From assembly GCF_039534975.1 (NCBI RefSeq), contig NZ_BAAAWH010000001.1:1922001-1986000 (forward strand): a stretch of DNA of 64,000 nucleotides. Reading direction: 5' to 3'. The notes beneath the pieces are model-generated. The model saw only the letters and a list, made by a program, of their open reading frames with translations. It ran no database searches and had not been told where the DNA came from. The position numbers were made by a program, and so were the translations under genes. Origin of the DNA: Microbacterium terregens (GTDB lineage Bacteria; Actinomycetota; Actinomycetes; Actinomycetales; Microbacteriaceae). Below, piece after piece: positions 57,470 to 64,000 of this stretch (position 1 is its first letter; each line of letters begins with the position of its first letter).

Positions 57470-57527
57470 GTTTCGCGTCTGTTACGCGAGGTCGCTCAGC
57501 GTAAACATCACGTTTCGCCGACGTGAG
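57470..57527 (-). promoter_or_regulatory. Two GlnR-type boxes upstream of amt
   Basis: On the minus strand box 1 is CTCAC-n6-GAAAC (57527-57512) and box 2 is GTAAC-n6-GAAAC (57485-57470). The known GlnR box is GTNAC-n6-GAAAC; box 2 matches perfectly and box 1 has one mismatch. Equivalent positions are 42 bases apart, four helical turns. They lie 120-177 bases before the amt start and in the same orientation. Confidence 0.65.
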
Positions 57528-57554
57528 AGGTGAGACTGAATGCGGGCGCGGAGC

Positions 57555-58589
57555 TCAGTCGAGCGTCGAGGCCACGAGCCGGGAGATGGCGCGGAGGTAC
57601 TTCTTGCGGTACCCGCCGGCGAGCATCTCTTCCGGGAACACCAGGTCGAGGGTCTCCCCCGTGGCGCGAATCGGCAGCTGCGCGTCGTAGACGCGGTCGA
57701 TGAAGGCGACGAATCGAAGAGCGGCGGACTGATCGGTCAGCGGCACGACATCACGCAAGCCGACGAGCGAAAGCCCGTCGATCAGACGGATGTACCGCGA
57801 GGGATGCACCGTCGCCAGATGCGCCACGAGTGCTGCGAAGCCGTCGTCTGACGCGAGTCCGGTGGTGGCGGCATCCGCGATCGCCGTTTCGTATTCCGGA
57901 GCGGTCAGGACGGCGGCATGTCCGTCGAGGGCGCGGTGGCGGTAGTCGGTGCCATCGATGCGCATCGTCTGGAAGCTCACGGCCATCGCGTGGATCTCCC
58001 GCAGGAAGTCCTGCGCGGCGAAACGTCCCTCACCGAGTGCGTTCGGCGGAGTGTTGGATGTCGCGGCCAGACGCGTGCCGGATGCGACGAGCTCGGCGAG
58101 CAGTCTGGTCATGACCATGGTGTCGCCGGGATCGTCGAGTTCGAACTCGTCGATGCACAGCAGATCAGAGCCGCGGAAAAGCTCGACGGTGTTCTGATAG
58201 CCGAGCGCCCCGACCAGGGCCGTGTACTCGATGAACGAGCCGAAGTACTTCCGGCGCACTTGCATCGCGTGATAGATCGAGGCGAGGAGATGGGTCTTGC
58301 CGACACCGAACCCGCCGTCCAGATAGACGCCGGGCTTGAGCTCGGGCCCCTTCTTCGCGCGTCGGAACAGACCGGTCCGAGCGGCCGGTGCCGCGACCCC
58401 CGAGAAGGCCATGAGCGCGTCCTTGGCTTCCTGCTGCGAGGGGTAGGCCGGATCCGCGCGATACGACTCGAAGGTCGCATCCGTGAACTGCGGCGGAGGA
58501 ACGAGCGAGGCGACCATCTCCGCACCGGAGATCTGTGGGGCGCGTTCGGTGAGGTGAACGATCCCCGTACGGGTCGCGGTGGGTGTCAT
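57555..58589 (-). CDS. zapE: AFG1-like ATPase (ZapE family)
   Basis: A 344-residue P-loop ATPase. Walker A GGFGVGKT is at residues 92-99, Walker B LLCIDEFELDDPGDTMVM lies near 145, and LAATSNTPPNALGEGRF is the sensor region. In E. coli ZapE affects cell division under anaerobic or heat stress; the actinobacterial role is less defined. It is divergent from the sulfurtransferase gene to the right; the ATG follows AGCAGG. The C-terminal half contains RYIRLIDGLSLVGLRDVVPL. Confidence 0.93.
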   Translation of the reverse strand: MTPTATRTGIVHLTERAPQISGAEMVASLVPPPQFTDATFESYRADPAYPSQQEAKDALMAFSGVAAPAARTGLFRRAKKGPELKPGVYLDGGFGVGKTHLLASIYHAMQVRRKYFGSFIEYTALVGALGYQNTVELFRGSDLLCIDEFELDDPGDTMVMTRLLAELVASGTRLAATSNTPPNALGEGRFAAQDFLREIHAMAVSFQTMRIDGTDYRHRALDGHAAVLTAPEYETAIADAATTGLASDDGFAALVAHLATVHPSRYIRLIDGLSLVGLRDVVPLTDQSAALRFVAFIDRVYDAQLPIRATGETLDLVFPEEMLAGGYRKKYLRAISRLVASTLD

Positions 58590-58710
58590 CCTGCTGATCC
58601 TGTGTCGCCGTCTTACCGAATGAGTGCGCTCCCCCGCCCGGGAATCTAGGCTCGAAGAGACGGTCCAACCCTACGCCGTCGATCCCGCCATCCCGACCGA
58701 GGAGCCACCG

Positions 58711-59610
58711 GTGTCCGTCGAGTTCGACACGTCATCCCCCAAGTTCGCCGAGTACTCAGAACCCGGCCGGCTCGTCACCGGCGAGTGGCTGGAGGCACGG
58801 CTGGACCAGCCCGGCCTCGTCGTCGTCGAATCCGACGAAGACGTCCTGCTCTACGAGACCGGGCACATCCCCGGCGCAGTCAAGGTCGACTGGCACACCG
58901 AGCTCAACGATCCGGTGGTGCGGGACTACGTCGACGGCGAGGGCTTCGCCGAGCTGCTGAGCCGCAAGGGCATCTCGCGCGACGACACGATCGTCATTTA
59001 CGGCGACAAGAACAACTGGTGGGCCGCGTACGCGCTTTGGGTCTTCTCGCTGTTCGGCCACGAGGACGTCCGCCTTCTGGACGGCGGCCGCGACAAGTGG
59101 ATCGCCGAAGGTCGACCGATCACCACCGAAGCGCCGCCCCGACAGGCGACGGAATACCCTGTGATCGAGCGCGACGACAGCAGGCTGCGCGCGTACAAGG
59201 ACGACGTGCTCACGCATCTCGGGGACCCGCTGATCGATGTCCGCTCCCCCGAGGAGTACGACGGATCACGCACCACCGCGCCGGCCTACCCGGAGGAGGG
59301 CGCGCTGCGGGCCGGGCACATCCCGACGGCGAGGAGCGTCCCCTGGGCGCGCGCCGTGGCCCCGGATGGCGGCTTCAAACCGCGTGCCGAGCTCGATGCG
59401 ATCTACCGTGACGAAGTCGGCCTGTCCGACGGCGACGCGGTCATCGCGTACTGCCGGATCGGAGAACGCTCCAGCCACACGTGGTTCGTGCTGCAGCACC
59501 TGCTCGGGTTCGAGAACGTGCGCAACTACGACGGGTCATGGACCGAATGGGGCAGCGCGGTTCGCGTGCCGATCACGGTCGGCTCCGAGCCGGGCAGTAT
59601 CCCCGCCTGA
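58711..59610 (+). CDS. Thiosulfate/3-mercaptopyruvate sulfurtransferase (two rhodanese domains)
   Basis: A 299-residue enzyme with two rhodanese domains. The inactive first domain ([30 protein letters not shown]) lacks the cysteine; the active second domain has ADNAL-type [11 protein letters not shown] and catalytic Cys248 in the loop [11 protein letters not shown]. The CRxGxR loop suggests thiosulfate as sulfur donor. GTG at 58711, with GAGG upstream, starts a standard N-terminus. It is followed 52 bases later by sufE, suggesting linked sulfur handling. Confidence 0.93.
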   Translation: MSVEFDTSSPKFAEYSEPGRLVTGEWLEARLDQPGLVVVESDEDVLLYETGHIPGAVKVDWHTELNDPVVRDYVDGEGFAELLSRKGISRDDTIVIYGDKNNWWAAYALWVFSLFGHEDVRLLDGGRDKWIAEGRPITTEAPPRQATEYPVIERDDSRLRAYKDDVLTHLGDPLIDVRSPEEYDGSRTTAPAYPEEGALRAGHIPTARSVPWARAVAPDGGFKPRAELDAIYRDEVGLSDGDAVIAYCRIGERSSHTWFVLQHLLGFENVRNYDGSWTEWGSAVRVPITVGSEPGSIPA

Positions 59611-59662
59611 GAGAGGCAGGGACGCCGCCTGGACCGCATCGCGCCGTGGGAAGATGGACGGG

Positions 59663-60103
59663 ATGACCACGCACGTTCTGCCCGATTCCCTCGCCGAGAT
59701 CCGCGACGAGTTCCTCGAGCTGCCCGAGGCCGACCGCCTGCAGTTGCTGCTGGAGTTCTCGAACGACCTGCCGGCCGTCCCGGCGAGATACGACGAGCAC
59801 CCCGAGCTGCGCGAGCGGGTGGCCGAGTGCCAGTCCCCGGTCTACATCATCATCGACGTGGACGACGAGGGCATGGTCGCCATGCACGCCACCGCCCCGA
59901 AAGAAGCGCCCACAACGCGCGGATTCGCCAGCATCCTGGTGCAGGGCATCACCGGACTGACCTCCGACGCGGTGCTGGCGATCCCGGATGATTTCCCGCA
60001 GAGCATCGGTCTGACCCGAGCCGTCTCCCCGTTGCGGATCGCAGGCATGACCGGCATGCTCAGGCGCGCCAAACGCCAGGTCGCGGCCAAGCGAGCGGCA
60101 TAA
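59663..60103 (+). CDS. sufE: SufE family sulfur-acceptor protein
   Basis: A 146-residue protein of the SufE/CsdE family that accepts persulfide sulfur from a cysteine desulfurase for Fe-S assembly. LPEADRLQLLLEFSNDLPAVPARY and the catalytic cysteine in VAECQSPVYIIIDV are present, then FASILVQGITGLTSDAVLAIPDDF and GLTRAVSPLRIAGMTGM. ATG at 59663 was chosen; another three codons earlier is possible. It is paired with the sulfurtransferase gene and convergent with the hydrolase gene. Confidence 0.94.
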   Translation: MTTHVLPDSLAEIRDEFLELPEADRLQLLLEFSNDLPAVPARYDEHPELRERVAECQSPVYIIIDVDDEGMVAMHATAPKEAPTTRGFASILVQGITGLTSDAVLAIPDDFPQSIGLTRAVSPLRIAGMTGMLRRAKRQVAAKRAA

Positions 60104-60110
60104 GACCCAC

Positions 60111-60125
60111 GCCGCCGGTGGCGGC
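60111..60125. terminator. Hairpin between convergent sufE and hydrolase genes
   Basis: GCCGCC-GGT-GGCGGC is a perfect 6-bp stem in the 25-base convergent gap; small, without a T-tract. Confidence 0.4.
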
Positions 60126-60128
60126 CGG

Positions 60129-61334
60129 TCAAGGAGCGGTCAGTCCCTGACGCTCCAGCCAGGTGCGGATGCTCTGACTCCATCGCTCCTGGTCGTAGTT
60201 CCAGAGCTTCGTGTGACGCGCCACTTCGAAGACCTGCATCTCGACGAGATCCGGTCGCGCGACCACCAGGTCGTGGGATGCGTCCGACGGTACGAACCCG
60301 TCATCGTCGCTGTGCAGGATCAGGATCGGGTGCCGCAGCTCGGACGCGCGGGCGACGACGTCGAGTCGGTCGAAGGGGATGGCCGCTCCGGCGCCGGTCA
60401 TCGGGGTCGCCCACTCGGTCTTCAGCGCGCCGATCGCGATACCGGTGACGGCCGAGGGCAGCCGCAGCAGTTTCGCCTGGTAGCCGAGAACGACGCGCCA
60501 GTCGACGACCGGAGACTCCAGGATCAGCCCCGCGAGCGCGTCGCGGTGCGCGGAGCTCAGCTCGAGCTGCAGGGCGATCGCGCCACCCATCGACCAGCCC
60601 ATGAGGACGATGCGGCGCGCACCGCGCCGCCGGGCGAATCCGACGGCGGCGTCGACGTCCCGCCACTCGGTTGCTCCGAGCGTGTACGTGCCGGTGCGGC
60701 TGCGCGGCGCTTCGCCATCGTTGCGGTACGAGACGACGAGCGACGTGATCCCCAGCGCGTGGAACACCGGCACCGCCCGCAGGCATTCGGCGCGCGTGGT
60801 GCCGCGCCCGTGCACCTGGATGACCCACACGTCGCCGTCGCCCGCGGGAAACAGCCACGCAGGACAGGGGCCGACGGCCGAGCCGATGAGCTCCGGCGTG
60901 AAGGGCAGATGCAGCTCTTCGGGCTGGTCGTAGTACCAACCGCTGAACGCGGCGTCCGGGGCGATGCGGGTCTGGTCGCCGATGTGCGTCAGGAGCTTTC
61001 GTTTGACGCTGGTCGCGTCCTCGGCCAGGACCGAGCCGAGCTTGACGTAGCTCTCGGTTCCGTCGGTGAAGAGCCCGTACCTTCCGGGCAACTCGGTGTC
61101 GGGCGTGCGGCCGAGGGTGATGGTCTGGGCGGCGGTGTCCAGCGACAGAATGCGGGTGTCGGCGAGCCGGACGGCAGGTGTCACGACGCGACGCGCGATG
61201 CGCAGTGACACGACGGTGAGCGCGGAGAGCACGACGGCCAAGGCGGCGCTGACGAGGGCGAGCGCGGCCTTGACTCCGAACAGGAGTGCGGGAGAGGAGG
61301 CACCGCGCATCGCGGCGCGCCTGAAGACGACCAT
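60129..61334 (-). CDS. Membrane-anchored alpha/beta hydrolase
   Basis: A 401-residue protein with an N-terminal transmembrane segment (residues about 20-45) and a large extracellular alpha/beta hydrolase domain. The nucleophile elbow is GWSMGGAIALQL near residue 245, preceded by the oxyanion region IQVHGRGTTRAECLR; HSDDDGFVPSDASHDLV has the catalytic aspartate and the final histidine is near VARHTKLWN. It could be an esterase or lipase-like enzyme on the cell surface; substrate unknown. It is divergent from the DUF3000 gene, sharing an overlapped promoter. Confidence 0.85.
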   Translation of the reverse strand: MVVFRRAAMRGASSPALLFGVKAALALVSAALAVVLSALTVVSLRIARRVVTPAVRLADTRILSLDTAAQTITLGRTPDTELPGRYGLFTDGTESYVKLGSVLAEDATSVKRKLLTHIGDQTRIAPDAAFSGWYYDQPEELHLPFTPELIGSAVGPCPAWLFPAGDGDVWVIQVHGRGTTRAECLRAVPVFHALGITSLVVSYRNDGEAPRSRTGTYTLGATEWRDVDAAVGFARRRGARRIVLMGWSMGGAIALQLELSSAHRDALAGLILESPVVDWRVVLGYQAKLLRLPSAVTGIAIGALKTEWATPMTGAGAAIPFDRLDVVARASELRHPILILHSDDDGFVPSDASHDLVVARPDLVEMQVFEVARHTKLWNYDQERWSQSIRTWLERQGLTAP

Positions 61335-61343
61335 TGGGGCCCC

Positions 61344-61354
61344 ACTCTAGTCTT
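61344..61354. promoter_or_regulatory. Overlapping divergent -10 elements
   Basis: The core ACTCTAGTCT carries TAGAGT on the minus strand (for the hydrolase; nine bases before its ATG) and TAGTCT on the plus strand (for the DUF3000 gene; six bases before its GTG). The two promoters cannot be used independently by two polymerases at once, and both transcripts would have very short or no leaders. Confidence 0.5.
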
Positions 61355-61359
61355 TCGGC

Positions 61360-61950
61360 GTGGCTGCCCATCGTCTCCCGACCGAGCCGCCGTCGTTCGA
61401 GCGTGCGACGGCGGATCTGCGAGCAACCGAGTTCCGCAGTGATCTGTCGGTTCGCGAGATCCCCGCGCCGACCGGCCTCGCGCCCGAATGCATCGCACTG
61501 GCCGGAGACGTCCGCCCGGAACAGGAGGGGGTGGACTCGCCGTACGGGACGGGACGCTTCATCCTGTTGCACGATCCCGACGAGCCCGAGCCGTGGGAAG
61601 GGGCGTGGCGCATCGTGTGCTTCGCGCAGGCGCCGCTCGAACCCGACATCGGTGTGGACCCGCTCCTGGCGGATGTGGCATGGTCGTGGCTGATGGACGC
61701 TCTGGATTCCCGACACGCGCAGTACCACTCCGCCTCCGGCACCGCGACCAAGACGCTGTCGAAGGGCTTCGGCGCGCTGTCCGCCGAAGGCGACGGCGCT
61801 CAGATCGAGCTGCGCGCATCGTGGTCGCCACTGGGCAGCATGAGGCCGCACGTGGAGGCGTGGGCCGAATTGGTGTGCATGCTGGCAGGTCTGCCCCCGG
61901 GGTCCGAAGACATCGCCGTGTTCGGCGCGCGCAGGGCTGCGCGTGACTGA
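61360..61950 (+). CDS. DUF3000 family protein
   Basis: A 196-residue protein found in actinobacteria next to an RNase D-like gene. It includes LAPECIALAGDVR, GTGRFILLHDPDEPEPWEGAWRIVCFAQAPLE and EMDMAWSWLMDAL-type helices, then GTATKTLSKGFGAL. Function is unknown. GTG at 61360 directly follows a -10 at six bases, so it is probably leaderless. Its stop overlaps the RNase D start by eight bases, suggesting coupled expression. Confidence 0.88.
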   Translation: MAAHRLPTEPPSFERATADLRATEFRSDLSVREIPAPTGLAPECIALAGDVRPEQEGVDSPYGTGRFILLHDPDEPEPWEGAWRIVCFAQAPLEPDIGVDPLLADVAWSWLMDALDSRHAQYHSASGTATKTLSKGFGALSAEGDGAQIELRASWSPLGSMRPHVEAWAELVCMLAGLPPGSEDIAVFGARRAARD

Positions 61951-63142
61951 GTACACGGTCATCACCGACGCCGCCGGGTTCGCGGATGCCGTCGCCTCAC
62001 TCTCCGCCGGAACCGGCCCGGTCGCCGTCGACGTCGAACGAGCCTCCGGCTTCCGCTACTCGCAACGCGCCTATCTCGTCCAGGTGTTCCGGCGTGGATC
62101 CGGTGTGTTCCTGTTCGATCCACCCGCGGTCGGCGACTTCACCGCGCTGCAGGCGGCGATCGGCTCGATCGAATGGGTGCTGCACGCCGCCAGTCAGGAT
62201 CTGCCGTCTCTGCGTGAGCTGGGGCTCGAGCCGGCGACGATGTTCGACACGGAATTGGCCGCGAGACTGCTCGGCCACGCGCGTGTCGGCCTCGGCGCCG
62301 TCGTCGAGGACACGCTCGGGATCACCCTGGCCAAGGCGCACTCCGCGTCGGACTGGTCGACGCGCCCCCTCCCGCAATCCTGGCTCGAGTACGCAGCGCT
62401 GGATGTGGAGTACCTCATCGACGTGCGAGATGCGCTCGTGGCCGAACTCGCCGAGCAGGACAAGACCGAGTTCGCCGCGGAGGAGTTCCGCGCGGTGCTC
62501 GATCGCATTCCGAAGCCGGCGCGGGAAGAGCCATGGCGCCGTCTGAGCGGACTGCACACCGTCCGTGGGCGCCGGGCACTTGCCGTCGCGCGAGCGCTGT
62601 GGACGGCACGCGAGGACTTCGCGAGGGAGCAGGACGTCTCCCCCGGTCGCCTCGTTCCCGACCGCGCGCTGGTTGCCGCGCTCATCGCCGATCCGAAGAG
62701 CAAGCAGGAGTTGGCGCAGGTCAAGGACTTCACCGGCCGCGCGAGCCGGACTCAGCTCGACCGTTGGTGGGCGGCTTTCGAGGCAGGCCGCGCGGACCCC
62801 GAACTCCCGCTCGAACGCGCAACCGGGGGCGACTCGATCCCGCCGGCCCGCGCATGGCCGGACCGCAACCCGGAGGCGGATGCGCGGCTGAAGGTCGCAC
62901 GACCGGTCGTCGAGGCGCGCGCCGAGGAGCTCGCCATGCCCACCGAGAACCTGCTCACCCCCGAGCTCCTGCGGCGGGTCGCCTGGGCGCCCCCGGAGCC
63001 GTTGAGCGCGGCATCCGTCGGCGAGATGTTGGCCGAACTCGGCGCACGCCCGTGGCAAATTGCGCAGACTGCACAGCTGATTGCCGATGCCTTTGTGCAA
63101 TCCGTGCAAAGCCCCGCTCCCGCGCCGGAGAGCGCTTCGTAG
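61943..63142 (+). CDS. rnd: Ribonuclease D-like 3'-5' exonuclease with HRDC domain
   Basis: A 399-residue protein. The exonuclease domain carries DEDD motifs: VAVDVERASGFRYSQRAYLVQV (Asp-x-Glu), HAASQDLPSLRELG with the second aspartate, and LEYAALDVEYLIDVRDAL with the tyrosine/aspartate. An HRDC domain lies near residues 205-290 (REDFAREQDVSPGRLVPDRALV). RNase D trims tRNA and other small RNA 3' ends in E. coli. It overlaps DUF3000 and precedes a thiolase gene. Confidence 0.94.
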   Translation: MTEYTVITDAAGFADAVASLSAGTGPVAVDVERASGFRYSQRAYLVQVFRRGSGVFLFDPPAVGDFTALQAAIGSIEWVLHAASQDLPSLRELGLEPATMFDTELAARLLGHARVGLGAVVEDTLGITLAKAHSASDWSTRPLPQSWLEYAALDVEYLIDVRDALVAELAEQDKTEFAAEEFRAVLDRIPKPAREEPWRRLSGLHTVRGRRALAVARALWTAREDFAREQDVSPGRLVPDRALVAALIADPKSKQELAQVKDFTGRASRTQLDRWWAAFEAGRADPELPLERATGGDSIPPARAWPDRNPEADARLKVARPVVEARAEELAMPTENLLTPELLRRVAWAPPEPLSAASVGEMLAELGARPWQIAQTAQLIADAFVQSVQSPAPAPESAS

Positions 63143-63181
63143 GTTCAACCCAACCGATGCCGGGCGCCTCGACCCGGCTCA

Positions 63182-63187
63182 TAGGCT
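63182..63187 (+). promoter_or_regulatory. Candidate -10 element of the thiolase gene
   Basis: TAGGCT, about 28 bases before the GTG, in the 72-base gap after rnd. ACGGAGG provides the ribosome site. Confidence 0.4.
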
Positions 63188-63214
63188 GGGATCATCCCTA
63201 ATTACGGAGGCAGA

Positions 63215-64000
63215 GTGGCCGAGATCTCGGACGTCTTTTTCGTCGATGGAATGCGCACGCCCTTCGGGCGCGCCGGCGAGAAGGGCATGTACTGGAACAC
63301 CCGAGCCGACGACCTTGCGGTCAAGGCGAGCATCGGGCTCATGGAACGCAACCCGAACGTACCGGCGGAGCGGATCGACGACGTCGCGATCGCGGCGACC
63401 TCGCAGACGGGCGACCAGGGCCTGACGCTCGGTCGGTCGGTGGCGATCCTCGCCGGCCTGCCGTTGACGGTGCCCGGCTTCGCGATCGACCGGATGTGCG
63501 CCGGCGCGATGACCAGCGTCACCACGATGGCCGGATCCATCGGGGTCGGCATGTACGACCTCGCCCTGGCCGGCGGCGTCGAGCACATGGGACGCCACCC
63601 GCTGGATGGCAGCAATGTCGACCCGAACCCGCGGTTCGTCGCGGAGAAGCTCGTCAGTGCGGACGCTCTGAACATGGGTCTGACCGCCGAGCGCATCCAC
63701 GACCGCTTCCCCGAGCTGACGAAGGAGCGCGCCGATCGCTTCGGGATGCTGAGCCAGCACAAGGTGCAGGCCGCGTATGAGGCCGGCAGGTTCCAGCCCG
63801 ACCTCGTGCCGGTGGCGATCAAGGATGCCGATGGCGCGTGGGGTCTGGCCACCGAAGACGAGGGCCGAAGGCCCGAAACGACGATGGACGGACTGGCCGG
63901 TCTGAAGACGCCCTTCCGTCCGCACGGTCGCGTGACCGCCGGGACGGCGTCGCCGCTCACCGACGGCGCGACGATGTCGCTGCTCGCCGGCGGGAGCGCC
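63215..64000 (+). CDS. Acetyl-CoA acyltransferase (thiolase) (C-terminus beyond window)
   Basis: The first 262 residues of a thiolase, cut by the right edge. The N-terminus DVFFVDGMRTPFGRAGEKG and the nucleophilic cysteine in DRMCAGAMTSV (Cys95) are present, followed by LALAGGVEHMGRHPL and AERIHDRFPELTKERADRFG. It performs the thiolytic step of fatty-acid beta-oxidation. The gene starts GTG after GGAGGCAGA. In related genomes this gene follows rnd and precedes a 3-hydroxyacyl-CoA dehydrogenase gene; that gene would lie outside the window. Confidence 0.92.
   Translation, partial: MAEISDVFFVDGMRTPFGRAGEKGMYWNTRADDLAVKASIGLMERNPNVPAERIDDVAIAATSQTGDQGLTLGRSVAILAGLPLTVPGFAIDRMCAGAMTSVTTMAGSIGVGMYDLALAGGVEHMGRHPLDGSNVDPNPRFVAEKLVSADALNMGLTAERIHDRFPELTKERADRFGMLSQHKVQAAYEAGRFQPDLVPVAIKDADGAWGLATEDEGRRPETTMDGLAGLKTPFRPHGRVTAGTASPLTDGATMSLLAGGSA

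Overview
The window is about 64 kb of high-GC, gene-dense DNA from an actinobacterium, most likely a Microbacterium or a close relative in the Microbacteriaceae. The basis is the family-typical RpsD sequence, a PriA without helicase motifs, an actinobacterial IHF-type domain, GTG/TTG starts, leaderless-looking promoters (TANNNT 6-8 nt before a start codon) and conserved actinobacterial gene order. This is a chromosomal core region: no phage, IS element, CRISPR array or rRNA operon is visible, and no gene-free stretch exceeds 300 bases (the largest, 256 bases before rpsD, holds a terminator and repeats).

Layout. 1-2.7 kb: histidine genes hisE-hisG-hisF-hisI followed by a Trp-associated membrane protein cut by the window edge. 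2.8-11.1 kb: a housekeeping block on the minus strand, reading gmk (fused to an IHF-like domain)-rpoZ-metK-priA-fmt-rsmB-rpe-membrane protein. 11.1-19.8 kb: the pyrimidine operon pyrR-pyrB-pyrC-(PH-like membrane protein)-carA-carB-pyrF, running directly into gmk, with a PyrR-binding loop just ahead of pyrR. 19.9-22.2 kb: an apparent two-gene insert (a metallo-beta-lactamase/Rieske protein and a DoxX protein). 22.3-32.2 kb: alaS-ruvX-mltG-aroE-aroC-aroK-aroB-aroQ-efp-nusB, joining cell-wall, shikimate and translation functions. 32.3-37.9 kb: a small membrane-anchored protein, rpsD, rarA, then plus-strand genes for a 99-aa membrane anchor, a DUF349 protein and an AbiEi-like protein.

37.9-46.6 kb: the classical rel-secF-secD-yajC-ruvB-ruvA-ruvC-yebC block. 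46.7-52.5 kb: DUF1697 gene, pdxT-pdxS with divergent pdxY, HIT protein and thrS with a structured leader. 52.5-56.1 kb is more accessory: an AlkD-like repair protein, a DUF222/HNH protein, four tRNA genes (Gly-Cys-Val on minus, a second Val on plus) and a PemK/MazF-like toxin gene. 56.1-64 kb: amt with two GlnR-type boxes upstream, zapE, sulfurtransferase-sufE, an alpha/beta hydrolase, a DUF3000 gene, an RNase D gene and the start of a thiolase gene.

Many adjacent genes overlap by 1-17 bases (ATGA or GTGA junctions), which points to translational coupling within the his, pyr/car, aro, fmt-rsmB and thrS-HIT groups. The most notable points are the IHF-Gmk fusion, the PyrR site, the GlnR boxes before amt, a candidate threonine leader before thrS, the 30-bp tandem hairpin repeat after metK, REP-like repeats (one of which forms part of the HIT coding sequence), and the MBL-Rieske/DoxX insert.
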